Shown here piece by piece: positions 62,389 to 64,000 of a DNA stretch of 64,000 nt. Every line of letters starts with the position of its first letter. The first letter of the stretch is position 1. Both the position numbers and the translations under genes were made by a program. Under the pieces are notes generated by a model, which saw nothing but the letters and a program-made list of their open reading frames with translations, made no database searches and was not told where the DNA came from. The stretch is taken from positions 1 through 64,000 of the forward strand of contig NZ_CP017037.1 of NCBI RefSeq assembly GCF_001717505.1, given 5' to 3'. This DNA comes from Dialister pneumosintes (lineage in GTDB: Bacteria; Bacillota; Negativicutes; Veillonellales; Dialisteraceae).

Positions 62389-63627
62389 ATGAAAAAGATT
62401 CTTGCAATCGCTGCTGTAGCAGCTTTGACCGCAGGCGTATCCGCATACGCAGCAAATCCATTCTCTGATGTATCCACAAGTGATTGGGCATATCAGGCAG
62501 TAAGTGAATTGTCCGACCAGGGAATCGTAGAAGGTTATCCGGACGGAACATTCAAGGGAGAAAGAAACATTACCCGTTATGAATTGGCACAGATCATTGC
62601 TAGACTTATGGCAAATGAAGATCAGTACAATGCAGAACAGAGAGCTATGATTGATCAGCTCGCAAGTGAATATGCTGATGAACTTAACACTCTCGGTGTA
62701 CGTGTAGGCAACCTCGAATCCAAGGTAGGCAACATTTCCTGGTCCGGCGATGCATACATGAAGTGGGCTCAGGGTTACTCTGATGATGCTGCAAAGACTG
62801 TTGATAACTACAAAGGTCGTCTCAGAATTAAGGCACATGCACAGGTTAATGACAGCACCTATGTAGAAGGTTTGCTCCGTGGCAACATGAACTTCAAGGA
62901 TGACAAGAATAGTGATGTTTACTTGCAGAGACTCTATGTACACCATGATTTTGGTAACAGAGTAGGAGTAAACCTTGGTAAGTATGCACAGTCTTTCGGT
63001 CAGACCGGTATGTTCTTTGATGGAGAAATCAAAGGTGCTGAAGTAATGTTCAACATGCCAGGCATGGCTGACTTGACAGTAGGTTACGGTCGTGTAAGCG
63101 ATCTTGCTGAAGATGTAGATTTCACCTACGCTAAGCTTGCAGGTGATTTGGTTCAGGGGCGTGTTGCTTATGATGTAGAATACATCAAGAGCCATGGCAA
63201 TGAAGATACCAACATCTGGGGTGCAGGTTTGACACTCGGTGTAACCGATAAGATTGATGTATTCGGTGACTACTACAAGAATACTAAGGATGTTATTGGA
63301 AATGGAAAGAAACCGGTAGCATGGACTGCAGGTATCGGCTTTGGTCGTCAGGACATGGCTCGTCCAGGTTCTTTCCGTGTATCCGCTGCTTATGTAAATG
63401 CTAAAGCTGGTGCGGTTACCCAGGGATACACCTATGATGTATCTCCAATTGAATTGTTGGGCGGTGCACATGGTATTGACCATGTTAAGTACTGGACTGC
63501 TGCTGCAGATGTAACTGTAGCTAAGAATGTATCCTTACACGGTGAATATGCATTCAACGTTAAGTCTAACGATGACTCCAAGGACCTCAAGGACTTGGCA
63601 ACGGTATCTTTGAACTACGCGTTCTAA
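62389..63627 (+). CDS. OmpM-type SLH-domain porin, copy 2
   Basis: The 412-aa paralogue of copy 1 shares the same signal peptide, SLH domain and coiled coil almost residue for residue (first ~130 aa), and even most synonymous positions. The barrel then diverges (for example 'SYNMPGMADLTVGYGRVSD'-type loops versus 'DAGMADVTVGYGRLVD'). It ends 'ATVSLNYAF'. Its promoter region has a Fur-box-like site absent from the other copies, so it may be expressed under different conditions. It is an outer-membrane channel with a peptidoglycan-binding anchor. Confidence 0.93.
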   Translation: MKKILAIAAVAALTAGVSAYAANPFSDVSTSDWAYQAVSELSDQGIVEGYPDGTFKGERNITRYELAQIIARLMANEDQYNAEQRAMIDQLASEYADELNTLGVRVGNLESKVGNISWSGDAYMKWAQGYSDDAAKTVDNYKGRLRIKAHAQVNDSTYVEGLLRGNMNFKDDKNSDVYLQRLYVHHDFGNRVGVNLGKYAQSFGQTGMFFDGEIKGAEVMFNMPGMADLTVGYGRVSDLAEDVDFTYAKLAGDLVQGRVAYDVEYIKSHGNEDTNIWGAGLTLGVTDKIDVFGDYYKNTKDVIGNGKKPVAWTAGIGFGRQDMARPGSFRVSAAYVNAKAGAVTQGYTYDVSPIELLGGAHGIDHVKYWTAAADVTVAKNVSLHGEYAFNVKSNDDSKDLKDLATVSLNYAF

Positions 63628-63644
63628 TTTTACAGTCTTAAAAT

Positions 63645-63674
63645 AAAAGGAATCCCATTGGGATTCCTTTTTTA
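63645..63674 (+). terminator. Terminator of ompM copy 2
   Basis: GGAATCCC (63649-63656) pairs with GGGATTCC (63660-63667), with A4 before and T6 after. Confidence 0.9.
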
Positions 63675-63732
63675 TTTGGAGAATTTTTGAAAATAGAATA
63701 AAATTATTAATAAATTAATTAATTAATAATAA

Positions 63733-63761
63733 TTGACAAAGTTAAAAATAAGAGGTACACT
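63733..63761 (+). promoter_or_regulatory. Promoter of the third ompM gene
   Basis: TTGACA (63733-63738), 17 bp, TACACT (63756-63761). Confidence 0.68.
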
Positions 63762-63804
63762 ATCTATGATCATAAAGATCTCTCCCATTTTTTATGGTTG
63801 TAAA

Positions 63805-63852
63805 ATAGAAAGTATAGTAGAGGAAACCAGGACACTCCTTTATATTTTCTAT
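63805..63852 (+). promoter_or_regulatory. Conserved hairpin leader element, copy 3
   Basis: A 12-bp stem (63805-63816 with 63841-63852) and the core GAGGAAACCAGGACACTC (63820-63837) are present. The core equals copy 1. Arm sequences differ from copy 1 at G-U-compatible positions. Confidence 0.6.
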
Positions 63853-63896
63853 CACATTTAATGTTATGGGGAAGTTGTAGAAAAGGAGACAAGAAC

Positions 63897-64000
63897 ATGA
63901 AAAAGATTCTTGCAATCGCTGCTGTAGCAGCTTTGACCGCAGGCGTATCCGCATACGCAGCAAATCCATTCTCTGATGTATCCACAAGCGATTGGGCATA
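63897..64000 (+). CDS. OmpM-type SLH-domain porin, copy 3 (3' end outside window)
   Basis: The frame from ATG 63897 encodes the same signal peptide and SLH start ('KKILAIAAVAALTAG...NPFSDVSTSDWA') as the two upstream paralogues and runs off the end of the window. The leader keeps the promoter, hairpin element and AAAAGGAGACAAGAAC ribosome-binding region. It is therefore a third tandem ompM gene; its barrel cannot be seen. Confidence 0.93.
   Translation, partial: MKKILAIAAVAALTAGVSAYAANPFSDVSTSDWA

Noticed and set aside
62356-63483. 375-codon minus-strand open frame across ompM copy 2 (and a similar one across copy 1)
   Set aside because: Antisense shadow of a strongly codon-biased gene; composition is unlike a real protein and the plus-strand porin is unmistakable.

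Overview
The window is low-GC DNA with an unusual pairing of features: Firmicute-type housekeeping genes (rnj, gdpP-rplI, rpmH-rnpA-yidD-yidC-jag, UPF0340) alongside genes for an outer membrane (an autotransporter beta-barrel, a YadA-like trimeric adhesin, and tandem OmpM porins carrying an SLH domain). Together these point to a diderm Firmicute of the class Negativicutes. A Dialister-like Veillonellaceae member is my best guess; no species-level marker was checked.

Layout. 1-6.0 kb: surface-protein region with the 3' part of an autotransporter, an unrecognised 407-aa protein and a degenerate trimeric autotransporter. 6.1-12.1 kb: DUF1275 membrane protein, SAP-domain protein, then an AraC-type regulator divergent from a paired ABC half-transporter operon of the siderophore (YbtP/YbtQ, IrtA/IrtB) type. 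12.2-23.8 kb: mixed metabolism and transport (alr, broken aldo/keto reductase, trpS, broken nitroreductase, RsmJ-like methyltransferase, HD protein, GNAT, CPA2 antiporter, MFS, MATE, EamA). 24.0-29.5 kb: a type IV pilus/type II secretion-like operon (major pseudopilin, short prepilin peptidase, minor pseudopilins, PilM-PilN fusion, PilO-like protein) ending in a diverged shikimate-kinase-like gene. 29.6-33.8 kb: pfkA, then rpmH-rnpA-yidD-yidC-jag. 33.9-39.2 kb: MATE, a split UPF0016 gene, and a probable vitamin B6 ECF uptake/salvage cluster. 39.4-47.5 kb: RNase J, DUF2232-gdpP-rplI, thiW, tRNA-Leu, superoxide reductase, mscL. 47.9-60.6 kb: pyruvate carboxylase, a lipoprotein, rpoB-rpoC. 60.6 kb to the end: a tandem array of at least three ompM porin genes, the third cut by the window end.

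Most transcription units end in clear hairpin-plus-T-run terminators, and several sigma-70-type promoters with exact 17-bp spacing are readable. The most interesting non-coding signals are: a conserved, apparently co-varying hairpin in the 5' leader of all three ompM genes; a terminator-like hairpin in the leader of an MFS exporter gene; a 24-bp perfect palindrome over the predicted -10 of the B6 cluster; paired palindromes at the superoxide reductase promoter; and a near-perfect 51-nt inverted repeat ahead of the pilin gene.

Five genes (YadA-like adhesin, aldo/keto reductase, nitroreductase, PilM-N, UPF0016) are interrupted by apparent single-base indels, mostly in short homopolymers. That pattern could reflect base-calling errors, gene decay or slippage and should be resolved before calling them all pseudogenes. 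No CRISPR array, rRNA operon, intact insertion sequence or replication origin was recognised.
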